63,638 nt of DNA, taken from assembly GCA_015680685.1 (NCBI GenBank), contig MNCI01000986.1:162674-226311 (forward strand), in the 5' to 3' direction. Under the pieces are notes generated by a model. That model saw only the letters and a list, made by a program, of their open reading frames with translations. It was not told the DNA's origin and made no database searches. Origin of the DNA: Gnetum montanum (lineage: Eukaryota > Streptophyta > Gnetopsida > Gnetales > Gnetaceae). The translations under genes and the position numbers were made by a program. This document shows positions 34,718 to 45,810 of the stretch, piece after piece; position 1 is the stretch's first letter, and the number at the start of each line of letters is the position of its first letter.

Positions 34718-36673
34718 TTAAGAGGATGAAGTTGGGACCCAGATAAGATCGTCTTGAAAGATCCAGTGGCATACTTCGATGCCGCCGGGCTTGCCGCCGA
34801 GGGCGCGGAAGGCAGCGTGGTTGGGACTCCACACGGTGGTGTCCAAGTGGCAGATGCCGACACCGTGGTTGATCTTCTTTTGTACCTTAACCTTCTTATC
34901 ATCTTTGTCATTGTCCTTCTTCTCATCGCTGCCCATCAGGTCCGCCTCGTAGACGCGTACTTTGGGTACGGAGTGGCAGTAATACATGAGAAACGGGAAC
35001 ATGCTCTGGTGGCACGACACCGACTGAGTCACGCCACCGCCGGCCAGCCCAGACACGGTGCCTACTGTCACGTTTCGGCGAGAACCGCGCGTGGATGCCG
35101 TGGTCATGACCTGCACATGCCCACCCAGAATTTGCTTGGCGAACTCAACCATGGCCTCTACAGACGTCACGCACCGCTTGGTCTCGCCCTGAGCAGGCGC
35201 CCGCTCGCAGTCGTAGACGGTGCCCCTCATCATTGTCTCCATGGACGAGTTGCTAGGAATCCGGAACAGCTTCAGCAGCCCCGGCAACGCCGCCGATGTC
35301 ACGGGAAACTTGTCTGCCAGCGAGCGCGGAAGGAACGAGCGCTGCGGCATGTAGTCCTTCAGATCCGGAAGAGGCATGTGGGTGCCGGTTTTGAGTTTGC
35401 TCTCGCGGAAGAACTTGCCGGGCTGGACGCCAGGAGAAGTGGCAGTGGCATTGGTGGCGTAGATGCTGAATGAGGTGGCCTTCTTGTTGAAGTATTGCTT
35501 GAACACAGTGGTGGGGAGGGCGTACGCCTTGAAGCTGATATTAGGCTCCTGTGCTTTCTGCGCGTAGTTGGTGAAGGAATCGTTGCCGCGGAAGAATGTG
35601 TTGCCGTAATTGGAGAAGGCCACGGGTGTGGATCCCTTGGCGGCCTTGGCGTAGGTGGAGAAGGAATCGAAGCCAATGGCGGCGTCGTCGGCATACTTTG
35701 CGAACGATTCGGAGGCGCCGTTGGCGTCGCCGGCGTAGGTGCGGAACTCGTTGTGGGCGCTGTTGGCGTCGTCGGCGTAGAAACTGAAGCGCTCCCGGGC
35801 GCCGGTTCCGCCAACGTCGTATCTGCTGAAGGAGTTATTGAAGACGTTGGAGGCGTTGGCGTAGCTGGTGAAGCCGGTGACGACGGCTTTGGCGTCCTCG
35901 GAGTAGGCGGCGAAGTCGTTGTTGAAGACGTTGGCGCTGTCGCTGTAGGAGGTGAAGGACTGGTTGTCGGCGTTGGAGTTCTGGGCGTAGGTCTTGAACG
36001 TCTCCGACGGCTCGTTGCCGTCGGGGCCGTACGTGATGAAGGCGCGGGTACCGGCGTTGTCGCCGACGCCGTATTTCTTGAAGGATTCGTCGCCCACGTT
36101 GACGTCGTTGACGTAGTTGGAGAACTGCTGCTGCGAAGCGTTGCCGTGTGCGCCGTAGCTGTGGAAGGTGTCGGTGGCGACGTTCTCGTTGCGGGAGTAG
36201 TTGTTGAAGGACACGGTGGTGGTCTGGTACGTCTTAAACTGCTTGCTCAAGTAGTTGGTGAAGTTGCCGTCGGAGCTTGCCAAGTCCGCGGAGGCACCGC
36301 GGAGGGGACACAGGAGGTCCGCCGCGGCGCAGAAGGAGGAAATGCGGTGGTCGAGGCTGTTGTGCTCCAGCAGAGCCGAGAATACCGCCATGGACGTCGC
36401 ATTCAACGGGGACGCCTTCTTTAGCAGAAACGTCGGCAGCGGCACCCCCGGCAGCTCTCTCCGCCAGAATCTCAGCAGAGACGCCTTCGCCGACAGTGGA
36501 TGTGGCGTCCTTCCGCTGCATGCCGGCATCAAAATCTGCTTTCGAAAATACACCTTTTAACAAACTCGTCGCTTTGTTTTGATTACGAAAATTTGTAAAA
36601 TGCATATACTCACCATAACCCAAAAGATTCCAGCGGTGAGGGAGAAAAGCCATTTGCTACCTGTTTCTTCCAT
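34718..36673 (-). CDS. BURP-domain protein, polygalacturonase non-catalytic (beta) subunit-like
   Basis: Two exons are proposed: 36673-36614 and 36535-34718, giving 625 residues, the usual length of this family. Exon 1 starts MEETGSKWLFSL and continues hydrophobic through the join to ILMPACSG, forming a signal peptide. Next is a conserved N-terminal segment (PLSAKASLLRFW, KKASPLN). About 20 Phe-x-x-Tyr repeats follow, roughly every 14 residues (about 111-375), many with N-glycosylation sites. The BURP domain occupies about 395-622, starting FFRESKLKTG. Its four CH motifs are spaced X10, X40 and X25; the middle spacer is about 13 residues longer than usual through a Lys/Asp-rich insert. Members are extracellular, associated with polygalacturonase and pectin in the wall. 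The long exon has no stops, so the gene looks intact. Confidence 0.92.
36536..36613 (-). other. 78-bp intron of the BURP gene (predicted)
   Basis: The donor is ATG|GTGAGT (GT at 36612-36613) and the acceptor GAAAGCAG (AG at 36536-36537). Both join in phase 0 and connect a hydrophobic signal sequence to the long exon. A second possible acceptor, CATGCAG, lies at about 36518. The alternative start within the long exon (36553, MYFRKQ) would leave the protein without a signal peptide. Confidence 0.75.
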
Positions 36674-37609
36674 CCCGGAGTCGAGTTTAGGAGGTTACTG
36701 CAATAACATAAGTACCGAGTGAACAAAGACTTGGATGGATTAAGGGCGACAGTCAGCGGCGGTGCTGAAAGCTTGGAAGACAGAAGCCGAAAGAGGGGGC
36801 CGTTCCGTTCCAGAATGCAAATAATAGGCTGAGGCTGTGGCTGTGGCCTGTGAGTCGCTTGCTGGTTGAGTTGAGGGAGGAGGCATGAACAAGATGTACA
36901 AAAGTTAAAAGAGGGATGGAGGGAGCAGAGCGTGGCAGTGTTTATCCACATGCCATGATTGACGATGGTCCCTTGTTTGCTGATGGGAATGGATCATTGC
37001 TTGGTTGAATTATTGAATGAAACTGAGCTGCTTTCCATGTGGACGCGACGGCCGGCCTCCTTTCTTTATGAAACGCACGCAGGAGGAGCATCATATTTCA
37101 GCGAGGTCCACCGGCGCAGCATCATGGACCAAAGCTACTTTCTGGTATCATCGCTGTGACATGCCAAGCCAAAGCCCAATAATTATCCCGAACCCAGTGA
37201 CTACTGTTTTTGCAAAGCTATGCGCAACTTGCATAAAAAACAAAAAACATAAACCAAATCTCTCACGTCGTCAGAATTTTGGTTGCCTGGAATGAAGCAA
37301 CTACCAATCCGAAATTTGTCTTGAATTCATTACTAGTAGTTGCGCCACACTTCAAATTTTGTCGGTCCCAATTGCAATGTACCTCTCGAAAAGCGTGGTA
37401 CCAACTGGGCTTCTCATTTACCGCCAGGGTAAAGGGATGCGGAAATTGAACGCAGGTTACCTGACGAAAATCATTCCACTGTTAATCACAGAGACACATT
37501 GCCTTTGAAATTCGTATTTGCTAAGAGTTTCAAATTTGCAGGTATTTTTAAGCGTTGCGTTTCATGTTAAATGTGCAGTGAAAGTTTGGTTTGGGAAAGG
37601 GGAATCTTG
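36674..37609 (-). promoter_or_regulatory. Upstream region of the BURP gene
   Basis: This is relatively GC-rich DNA upstream of the start, with pyrimidine-rich stretches on the minus strand near 36900. No convincing TATA box is visible. The open frames here on both strands have no recognisable domain. Confidence 0.3.
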
Positions 37610-38520
37610 AAATAACTTTAATACAGGTAGAATTCAATTATGATTTTATAAATCAGTATTGGTCATTCACTAAAAGTAAAACCATGATTTAGAGCTTTGA
37701 AATTAAGAGTTTACCATTAGACTACCAACATCTTCAACATGCTTGTTATAGTGAAACTTAACCTTGGTTAAAGAGTGGTTTGTGATGGGTAAGTCATATG
37801 ATGTATTTCTTTATAATTTATTATATTGGTTAAAGATTGTGGCTTGTAATGTTTAAGTCATAGGGTGTCTTTCTTTATAATTCTTTTAAAGTATAATGCA
37901 GGTTATATCTTTTAGGGTGTGCTTATAGTCAAATTGTTTTAGGTTCTTACACCTTAAAAAAATTAGGCTTTAATATACCTTGTAGGAGTTGTTGGAACCA
38001 GAACTAGATAACTACATTTATCCTTAGGACATACCACCAACATGAAACTTAAGTAGAACTTTTATAACTTTATGCTAGCCACTAGAATGGAACCCATAAC
38101 TTGGAGTTTCTAGGTCAAGAGTTTTTCCACTAAGCTAATACCCCATTATTTTTTTGGGGGTGTTAAAACTTTGAAATAATTATAATATAGGAATACCCAT
38201 AATAATGAGGTGTTAGCCTAGTAGTAAGGCTCTTAATTTGAAAGCTCTGTGTCATAGGTTCAATTCTGGTGGGTAATGCTAAGTTATAAAGTTCTAATTG
38301 AACTATATATTTTAGGGTGTACATTATCATCATCATCTTAGCCTTGTCCTAATATCTTAGGGTGTACCTATATCCCTTCACCAACAAAGAAAATATAGGT
38401 ATATCCAATATATATAATCCAATTAGAAGTTTATAATTCAACATTGTCCAGTAGAATTGAACCCATAACTTAGAGCTTTCAAATCAAGAGTCTTACCACT
38501 AGGCTAACACGTTATTGTTA
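37610..38520. repeat. Cluster of tRNA-derived SINE-like repeats
   Basis: Four heads with RNA polymerase III box-A/box-B patterns occur in 0.9 kb. One is plus: TTAGCCTAGTAGTAAGG at about 38212 with GGTTCAATTCT at 38258. Three are minus, with box A near 38506, 38137 and 37729 and box B near 38464, 38095 and 37684. The best is minus 38506-38453: TTAGCCTAGTGGTAAG then GGGTTCAATTCT. A common tail (TTTTAGGGTGT, then AGTCAAATTGTTTTAGG) occurs near 37908-37945 and in part near 38310. A 69-bp near-duplicate lies at about 37768-37885. Confidence 0.6.
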
Positions 38521-38714
38521 CCCTATTATTTTTTGAGTACAACTTCTTATTGTACTCACTTTTTCAATTCAATGGAAATCAAGACTAAGTGTGGTCTCAA
38601 CATCATCACATATAGGTTTAAGCATCATACTTCCAAAATACAACATCATAAGCCCCATTTGCAACTCTTGGATATCTCTAGCAATCATTTGGATTGATAA
38701 TCTAGCATGTGGAC

Positions 38715-39539
38715 TAATGAGTACCAATATTGGATACGCGATATCGGAGATGCCAAAGCAATATCGGACATGCGATGTTGGAGCCTGTCTCATTGCCTAT
38801 AAATAAGAGACAAGGGCACTTGGTTTGGTATTAGTTTTTCAATCCCTTAGCCAAACTTTTGCAGTTTTTCTATTCCAGAGTTAAAATTATTTTTGAGTGC
38901 CCACAGTAGGAGTCATAAAGTGAACGAATCTTTATTCAAGCATTGTGTACCTGAGCACACCTTGTGATTAAAAATAAAGATGAAATTTATGATAAACCTT
39001 GCAACATTCAGAATAGCTTAATTATTGCATTTCATGTGATTTACTATTATTCGATGCTTTTAATAGTTAATTGATGTTATTTCTATTGAATTATTAATTA
39101 TTACTTATCAACGAATTAGCATGCCCAGCACGACCACTTCGAGCATACGTGGAACACTTGGTAACCTAGTAACAACTAGCGTTTGGTAATCCTAGTAGTG
39201 TTATACTAGTTCAGGATGTGTCCGGAGAGTGGGAACGGATGTTGGTGTTAGGATTTGATTTATATTAAAATTACAAAAATCCATTAGTTAATTAAATATT
39301 TTCATTGCACACACTTAGGAGATCAAGATAGAAAAGATAAAAAGCATAAAAATCATATACCTCAAGTTTACTTAACCATACAATCGTGCCTTCCAAGTAA
39401 AGCTTGGGAAGACAATGACTGCATAACCCATCCTTGTTCTGTGTAAGCGCATAAGCACTTAATCCTTGGAGTTTGACTGGATCGCGTATGAATGCTCGTA
39501 TTCGTATGGTTGGATGTAGGGGTACCTCACTGCTCATCA
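38715..39539 (+). repeat. E4 5' LTR (825 bp)
   Basis: It starts TAATGAGTACC (TA instead of TG) and ends CTCATCA. Upstream of TATAAATA (38798-38805) lie AATATT, GATATC, AATATC and GATGTT; the last (38774-38779) ends 18 bp before the TATA box. AATAAA is at 38973-38978. Confidence 0.9.
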
Positions 39540-39540
39540 T

Positions 39541-39558
39541 TGGTGCTGTTGCTAAGGA
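39541..39558 (+). other. E4 primer-binding site (tRNA-Asp)
   Basis: TGGTGCTGTTGCTAAGGA differs from the exact complement at five positions, all transitions. It lies one base after the LTR. Confidence 0.8.
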
Positions 39559-39675
39559 TTTTGTTGTTTGTGCGTTGATTAGAACTTAGGAAATCTTTCC
39601 ATCGTTGAGACGAACCCTTAGAGTTAACTATCCTACAATTACTGGAGAAGGGTATCACACACTGAATAATCAATC

Positions 39676-42180
39676 ATGTCTCTCTTTTTTATGAGAGTGC
39701 TTCATCGACTAGGTCCGACACCATGAACAATTGGAGGTAGGATGCACATGATGATCCGCTAGTGTCCCAACAGTTTTGCTTGGTATACGCTCATCCTAAT
39801 GAGTATATACCAGACTTTACCTTTATCCTCCACTAGGATGAACAATTGCGATGGCGTGATTTAGAAGGTAACATAGTATTACCTCCCGATCGCTTAATCC
39901 TGAGCATGCTTCTTCATGTTCTCACACGAATTGGCATGCAACACTTACAGTTAGAGTACGTTGTGCATGAACATGATTCAAGAGAGTATCTACCCATAGA
40001 GGCATAACATCAGAGGGATCTACAATAGGAGAGACATTACAAATCCATGAAGGGGAAGTGGTCTTAGGATGTCCCATATGTCCTAAGTGAAAATGAGGGT
40101 TGTGAACCTGTCTCAGGAGGTTTTCAACAAAATAATGTTCCTCTCGTTGACTTCAGTCAAGGAGTTGGGTATCAAAATCTTCATTCAACTATTCATAACC
40201 CAGGTTCTGCTACCAATGAATACAAAGGATTTGAAAAAGGAACACGAACACATGACAATGATGGACATTCCAATCGTAACAATGACCAAGGTCGTGATCA
40301 CCAAAGAGAAGATGACAGGCGTTGTCGCGGTGCTAGTCCTCCTTCCTCTTCACCTTCATCATCTCCTTCCCCCTTTCCTTCGGGATCTGAACACAATCGC
40401 AAAGGATGAGACCATGAGGATAAGGGTAGGCGCAATAGAAATCATCGACAAGAAAGTAAAGAAAGGGGGCAAGGGCATTTCAAAGAGACACATCATGAAA
40501 GAAGGAAAAGTAGGAAATAGCATAGGCATCATAGATGTCATAGACAACATGATTATGATGAACCCCTACTCACCGCTTGAAGTATGTTAGATATCACAGA
40601 GGCTATTAGGATCCCAACTAGGCACTAAATAAATAGTAGGATCAAAAGACTAGACATGAATAACATCCCATGATTTGAAGGGGGATACAATGCTAATCCT
40701 AAAAACCATTTACAAGCATTCCACAATGCATGTGCCTTGCAAAATATAGAAAAAAAGTGGCAAAAGCTAAAGTTGTTTCCACAGACATTGATCAAGGACG
40801 TGGAAAGCTAGTATTGATTCTTAGAACTGAAATCCATTCGTCGATGGAGTACCATGTTAGAACTATTTAATGATAAGTATCAAACGTACTCTCGGGTGTC
40901 CAACTTGCATAAGCAAATCCAAGGATGGAAAGAAGGAGGACATGAACCCTTGGATGCTGCCATGGGCTGATATTATACATTATTACATCATTGCCTTGGC
41001 CATGGTTACTCGCAAAAAGAACAACTACACCATCTAGTAGATGGGCTTAGGTACAAAATGCGAAGAACCCTTGGGACTTATGCCCAAGGAAGGCTATCTA
41101 AGCTCAGAGCCCATCAAATACAAAGATTATTGGAGCAAGTTGTCAAGGAGGAAGGTGAGTCGAGGAAAAGAGAAAGTGCAAAGGAGTACAACAAAGATCT
41201 TTCCCTCTAAAAGAAGGAAATTAGATTTTGTGAAGATGAAGAAGAGTCACCACTTGAAGAGATGGTGAATAGAAAGACTTTGCTTATTCAAAAATTTGCA
41301 TTAGAAGTATTGGCAAAGGTGGATAAAATGTGGAATTCCCTAGATGACAAATTTCAAACCATCTTAAAAATAGTAGATGAGTCTAGAGAACAAAGTAGTG
41401 ACCGAGAGAGAAGGAAAAAGAAAGAAGTTGAGTATGCATGTAACAAGGGTAAGGGCAAAGTTGCCATCATCAAAGAGGTTGTGGATTCAGACACAGACGA
41501 TGATGGCGGATGCGAGATTTTCCAATATGACCATCCTAAGGGATGTTGCCTACTGGTGTCACATCTACAAGAGTTTGGGGTGCATGCACTAAATCCAGAA
41601 TTAAACAAATGGTAAGCACCCAGAAGGTTACCTTATCCTCAAGGTAACCTAAGGCAGTTCCACCAACCCTTGACATATTATTCAAGTGGAGCTCCACCAA
41701 AATTGAACAAATAGTATCAACGGTGACAACACCCATAGTCATGGGGAATGCCACCACTACATCCATAGTACCCTTACCATCAACCTGACCCATACAAGTA
41801 TTATGTTCAGTAGTCGATCTCTCCAGGTGACTCTACTAGTCACGTTACTCTTCAGCCTCACTACCAGACCCTTGAATACTATATAACTTCTTCTTTTAGG
41901 GGTGATGCTCCACATACGTCATTTGATCGCATCTCTTCCACCCTCAGCTACATTGCCACATACTCCAACTATGCAAGGTGAGCTTCCTACCCAACCATAG
42001 CAACATAACGCTATAAGGGATGTCAATCTTCAACCTACCGTTGGTTTGGACAACCAATCAAAGAAGAGACCTTTCTTTAGAACCAACAGTCCAACCAAGT
42101 CTTTACAACCATAAGCGACTAATTGTCCAAACACCTTGCCATCGTTTGAATCTTTGGAGCTTCCTTTGAACTAAACACCG
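39676..42180 (+). pseudogene. E4 gag, decayed
   Basis: The start is aligned to E5 and E6 at the ATG of 39676, with small indels soon after. The conserved N-terminal block (DEYVPDF-like) lies near 39800. The capsid-like core at about 40670-41100 reads FEGGYNANPKNHLQAF, WQKLKLFPQ, RRWSTMLELF and a TYAQGRLSKL end. Lys/Glu-rich sequence follows. The knuckle at 41511-41546 should be C-x2-C-x3-H-x3-C but its second Cys is Phe. A Pro/Gln/Tyr-rich tail leads into protease. The frame differs from pol, so at least one indel lies between about 41880 and 42190. Confidence 0.8.
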
Positions 42181-42192
42181 CACTCAACGCAC

Positions 42193-45100
42193 ATGGTTAT
42201 GTTAACCCACGCCATCACTAATTGGATTAAAGCTGGTCATCTTCCTAGGAAACTCTTTGATCCTAGAAGTCCTCTTATATATTTGCAAATCGTTATAAAT
42301 GAGCCTTGCAAAGCTCTTTTGGATTCAGGTTCTGGTGTTAAGTTAATCTCTCAAGAAATGTACAAAGCTTGGAACCTGCCTCCATTAAAGAAGAGTAATA
42401 TTCATTTAGATTTGGCTGACCAGTCCATCGCTGTTCCATTGGGACTAGTAGAGGACATTATCACCACTGTTTGTGGGTGGTCATATCAAGCCAATTTCTT
42501 AGTGATTCAAGTTAATTGCAAGGGGGACTTCCCAATCATAATGGGAAGAGCATGGCTAAGTACGATTGATGCGTGCCTAAGAATACATGATCTTTCCCTA
42601 GAGATATCAAAAGAAAATACATTTGGGAAGATCGACAAGAAGAAAGTTCCATGCATCGCATATAGTGACACTGGGTGCAACTACATGTAGAAGTCCTGGT
42701 TTGTACAATGCTTAACATTACCTACATGCAACTAGTGTGCGCAAGTAACTAACATAAAAAGATGCCTGTATGCAGCAGCCACCAGATAGGAAGACACCCA
42801 ATGGCTGAAAGCTGACCAAGAGAGTAATTCAACTTTATGCATGGAACCAATTGAGAGCTTGACTTGTGCCTATATCGATAGCATAGATGTATTAAAGCAA
42901 GTCCACCGCCAACTTCCAAGTATTGACACCGAAAATATCAACTAGGGAAAGTTAGAAATCCTTGATGAGTTTAAGCAAGAGCCCATTGAATTAAAACTGT
43001 TACCCACCAGTATGGAGTATACATTTCTCAAGAATGGAAAATGGATAATCATTAATGCTAAGCTCTCTTCTCAACAAAAAGAAAGACTGCTAAATATGGT
43101 AAACAAATGGTTGAAAACCTTTGCTTGATTACATCCTGAATTAACTGAAATAGATTCTAGAATATGCTAACATAGAATTTACATTGACCCCTCTATGAAG
43201 CCTCAACAACAACCGCAAAGACGATTGAACCCAAAGCTTAAGCAAGTAGTTAAAGAAGAAATTGAACAACTTCTAAAGGCTAAGTTCATCTACCTCATTG
43301 CTGACAGTGAATGGGTTAGTCCATTAGTCATTGTGCCTAAAAAGGGAGGTAAATAAAGGGTGTGTATAAACTTTAGGCTATTAAACATGGCAACATTTAA
43401 AGACCATTTCCCATTGCCATTCATTGACCAAGTCTTAGATACCATTACAGGGCATTGCTCTTATAGTTTTCTGGATGGTTATAGTGGGTACAATCAAATT
43501 CAAATAGCACTAGAAGACCAAGCCAAGACTACATTCACAAGTCCTTGGGGGACATTTGCATATAGGCAGATGTCATTTGGCTTGTGTAATGCTTTAGCAA
43601 CATTTCAACATTTGGTTCTTAGTATATTTTAGTAGCAAATAGGAAATGGTTTGGAGGTTTTTATGGATGCTTTCTCCACCTATGGGGTAGACTTTGAATA
43701 AGCAATGGACCGATTAGAGCAGGTATTGAAACGATGTGTAGAAATCAAACTAAGGCTCAATTGGTAGAAAAGCTACTTAATGGTCTAAGAGGGCATTGTA
43801 TTAGGGCAGAGAATTTCACAAACAGGGATGGAGGTAGATCTTGAAAAAATTAAGGTCATCTAAGGAATCACTCATCAACCTGAAACTATAAAAGACGTTC
43901 GATCATTCCTTAGACATACTAGCTATTATAGATGCTTCATCAAGAACTTTTCGAAGATTGCAAAACCATTGGTAGAATTAATGAAGAAGGACGTATCCTT
44001 TGAATGGACCAAGGAATGTGAGCTAGCTTTCCAAACCTTGAAACAGAAACTTGTAGAAACACCCATTCTACAAGCTCTTGATTGGTCCAGACTATTCCAT
44101 ATAATGACTAACGTGTCCAATTTTTCTTTAGGAGCCATACTTACATAGTTAGATGATCAAAAACGTCCCTATTACATTCGCTGCGCAAGTCAAAGTATTG
44201 CTAGTGCATAACTTAGCTATATCACAAAAGAAAAAGAGTTAATGGTAGTGGTGTTTGCACTAGAAAAATTTAGGCACTATGTATTAGGCTATAAGGTATT
44301 TGTACACATAGATCATAGTGCAACTCGGTTCCTTATGAATATACCAATGGTGAGCCCTCATGTCATACGATGGATGGTGATCTTACAAGAGTTTGATATC
44401 ATGATAGTAGATCATAAAGGCATTGAGAATGTTGTTGTTGATCATTTATCTCGATTGTGATGGGACAACAAAGAGGACAAATATCCAATTTTTGATCACT
44501 TCCCTGATGAACTCCTCTTTGTAGGTGTAATAAACAATCAATTACCCACAAATAAAAATTTGTATAATAGCATTCTTTCCTCTCTTCTCACACAAGAAAC
44601 ACCATAAGGGCTTGACATTAAAAAGAAACAACAGTTTCTTCACAAGGTCAAACATTTCATGAAAATCAACGGACACCTTTACAAGGTATGTTCCAATGGC
44701 TTGGTTTGATGGTGTGTTCCCGATATAGATCAATTGTAAGTTCTCCAAGATGCTCATGAGGGCCCTTGTGGGGGTCATTATGCTAGGAGATGAATAACCA
44801 TTAAATTCTTTCTTGCAGGATATTATTGGCCTACATTATTTTGGGACACCCATCATTTTGTCCAATCTTGTGAGTGCTGCCAATGCAATGGGGGAATAAC
44901 TACTAGAATGGAGGGTCCACAATAATTGATTCAACCCTTAGAACCCTTTGACATATGGGGTATTGATTTTATGAGGCCTATTACACCGATGTCTAATGGA
45001 AAAGTATACATTGTTGTTGCTGTTGACTATTTTACAAAGTGGGCAGAAGTAGCCACTGTTACTGACTGTACATCATCTATCGCTGTAAAATTTGTTCAAG

Positions 45101-45810
45101 AATAAATTGTAAACAGGTTTGGCATGCCTTGTGCACTTATTTCTAATAATGGTACACATTTTACAGGTGCAAATTTTTAGAAGTTGATGCAATGCGTAGG
45201 AGTTGAGCTTAAGCTGACTACACCATATCATCCTCAAGCGAATGGTCAAGTTGAAGTCACCAATAGGGAAATCACAAAAATATTGACATGAACCATTAGC
45301 AAATATAGGCAAGACTGGAGGACCAAACTAAACGATGCTCTTTGGGCCTACCGCTTCACGTGAAAACTCCCTATAGGCTATTCTCCCTATGAGTTAGTGT
45401 ATGGTAAACTTCCAATACTTCTTATCCAAGTTGAGCTCCGCACACTATCTACAACATGTGACCTTAACCTTGATCTTAATCTAGCACAAAAAGAATGGTT
45501 AATGAATCTTAACCTACTAGATGAAAATCGATTAGCTACTCTATCATCCAACGAATTGCACAAGGCCTTCAACAAGGAACGTCATGACCTAAGAATTAGA
45601 AAAGTTACATACCAACTAGGAGATAAGGTTCTTTATTGAAATCCTACACATGTGCCACAATGAACTAAATTTCAAACGCTATGGGAAGGACCTTATATCA
45701 TTCATGAAACTTTTTCTTTAGGGGCCATGATGATCTATAAACTGAAAGCCTGGATAGGAAATTATTGGTCAACATCCAACAAACAAAACCTTTTCATGAG
45801 CCTAAAATAG
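42193..45810 (+). pseudogene. E4 pol: protease, reverse transcriptase, RNase H, integrase
   Basis: One frame, broken by stops but without a frameshift, runs over 3.6 kb. Protease (42193-42690): ALLDSGSGVKLIS active site and IIMGRAWL. RT (about 43195-43900): SEWVSPLVIVPKKGG, SFLDGYSGYNQI and, at 43657-43680, VFMDAFS, where YxDD-type Asp-Asp is Asp-Ala. RNase H (about 44080-44460): SLGAIL, KELMVVVFALEKFRHYVLG and HLSRL. Integrase (about 44750-45760): His/Cys zinc region GGHYARR...CECCQC, WGIDF, and TPYHPQANGQVE; at 45145-45147 the SDNG Asp is Asn (SNNG). Most stops are TAG/TAA/TGA where CAG, CAA, CGA or TGG is expected. No chromodomain is recognised. Confidence 0.92.

Noticed and set aside
34754-36582. 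Long open frames on the plus strand (up to 309 codons) and other minus frames over the BURP gene
   Set aside because: They are shadows of a GC-rich, repetitive coding exon; they consist of Gly/Val/Arg-rich low complexity and match no domain, while the 34718-36535 minus frame is clearly a BURP protein.
36610-36951. 113-codon minus-strand frame as the first exon of the BURP gene
   Set aside because: It is in another frame from the predicted signal peptide and contains no secretion signal; the ATG at 36673 with the GTGAGT donor explains the gene better.
38212-38268. Functional tRNA gene
   Set aside because: Box-A and box-B patterns are present but no cloverleaf with an acceptor stem can be drawn; the repeats fit tRNA-derived SINEs.
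40087-40590. 167-codon open frame inside E4 gag
   Set aside because: It is in a different frame from the gag alignment; the equivalent alternate frame is open in E6 at 62458-62796 and in E5 at 54292-54660 for compositional reasons.
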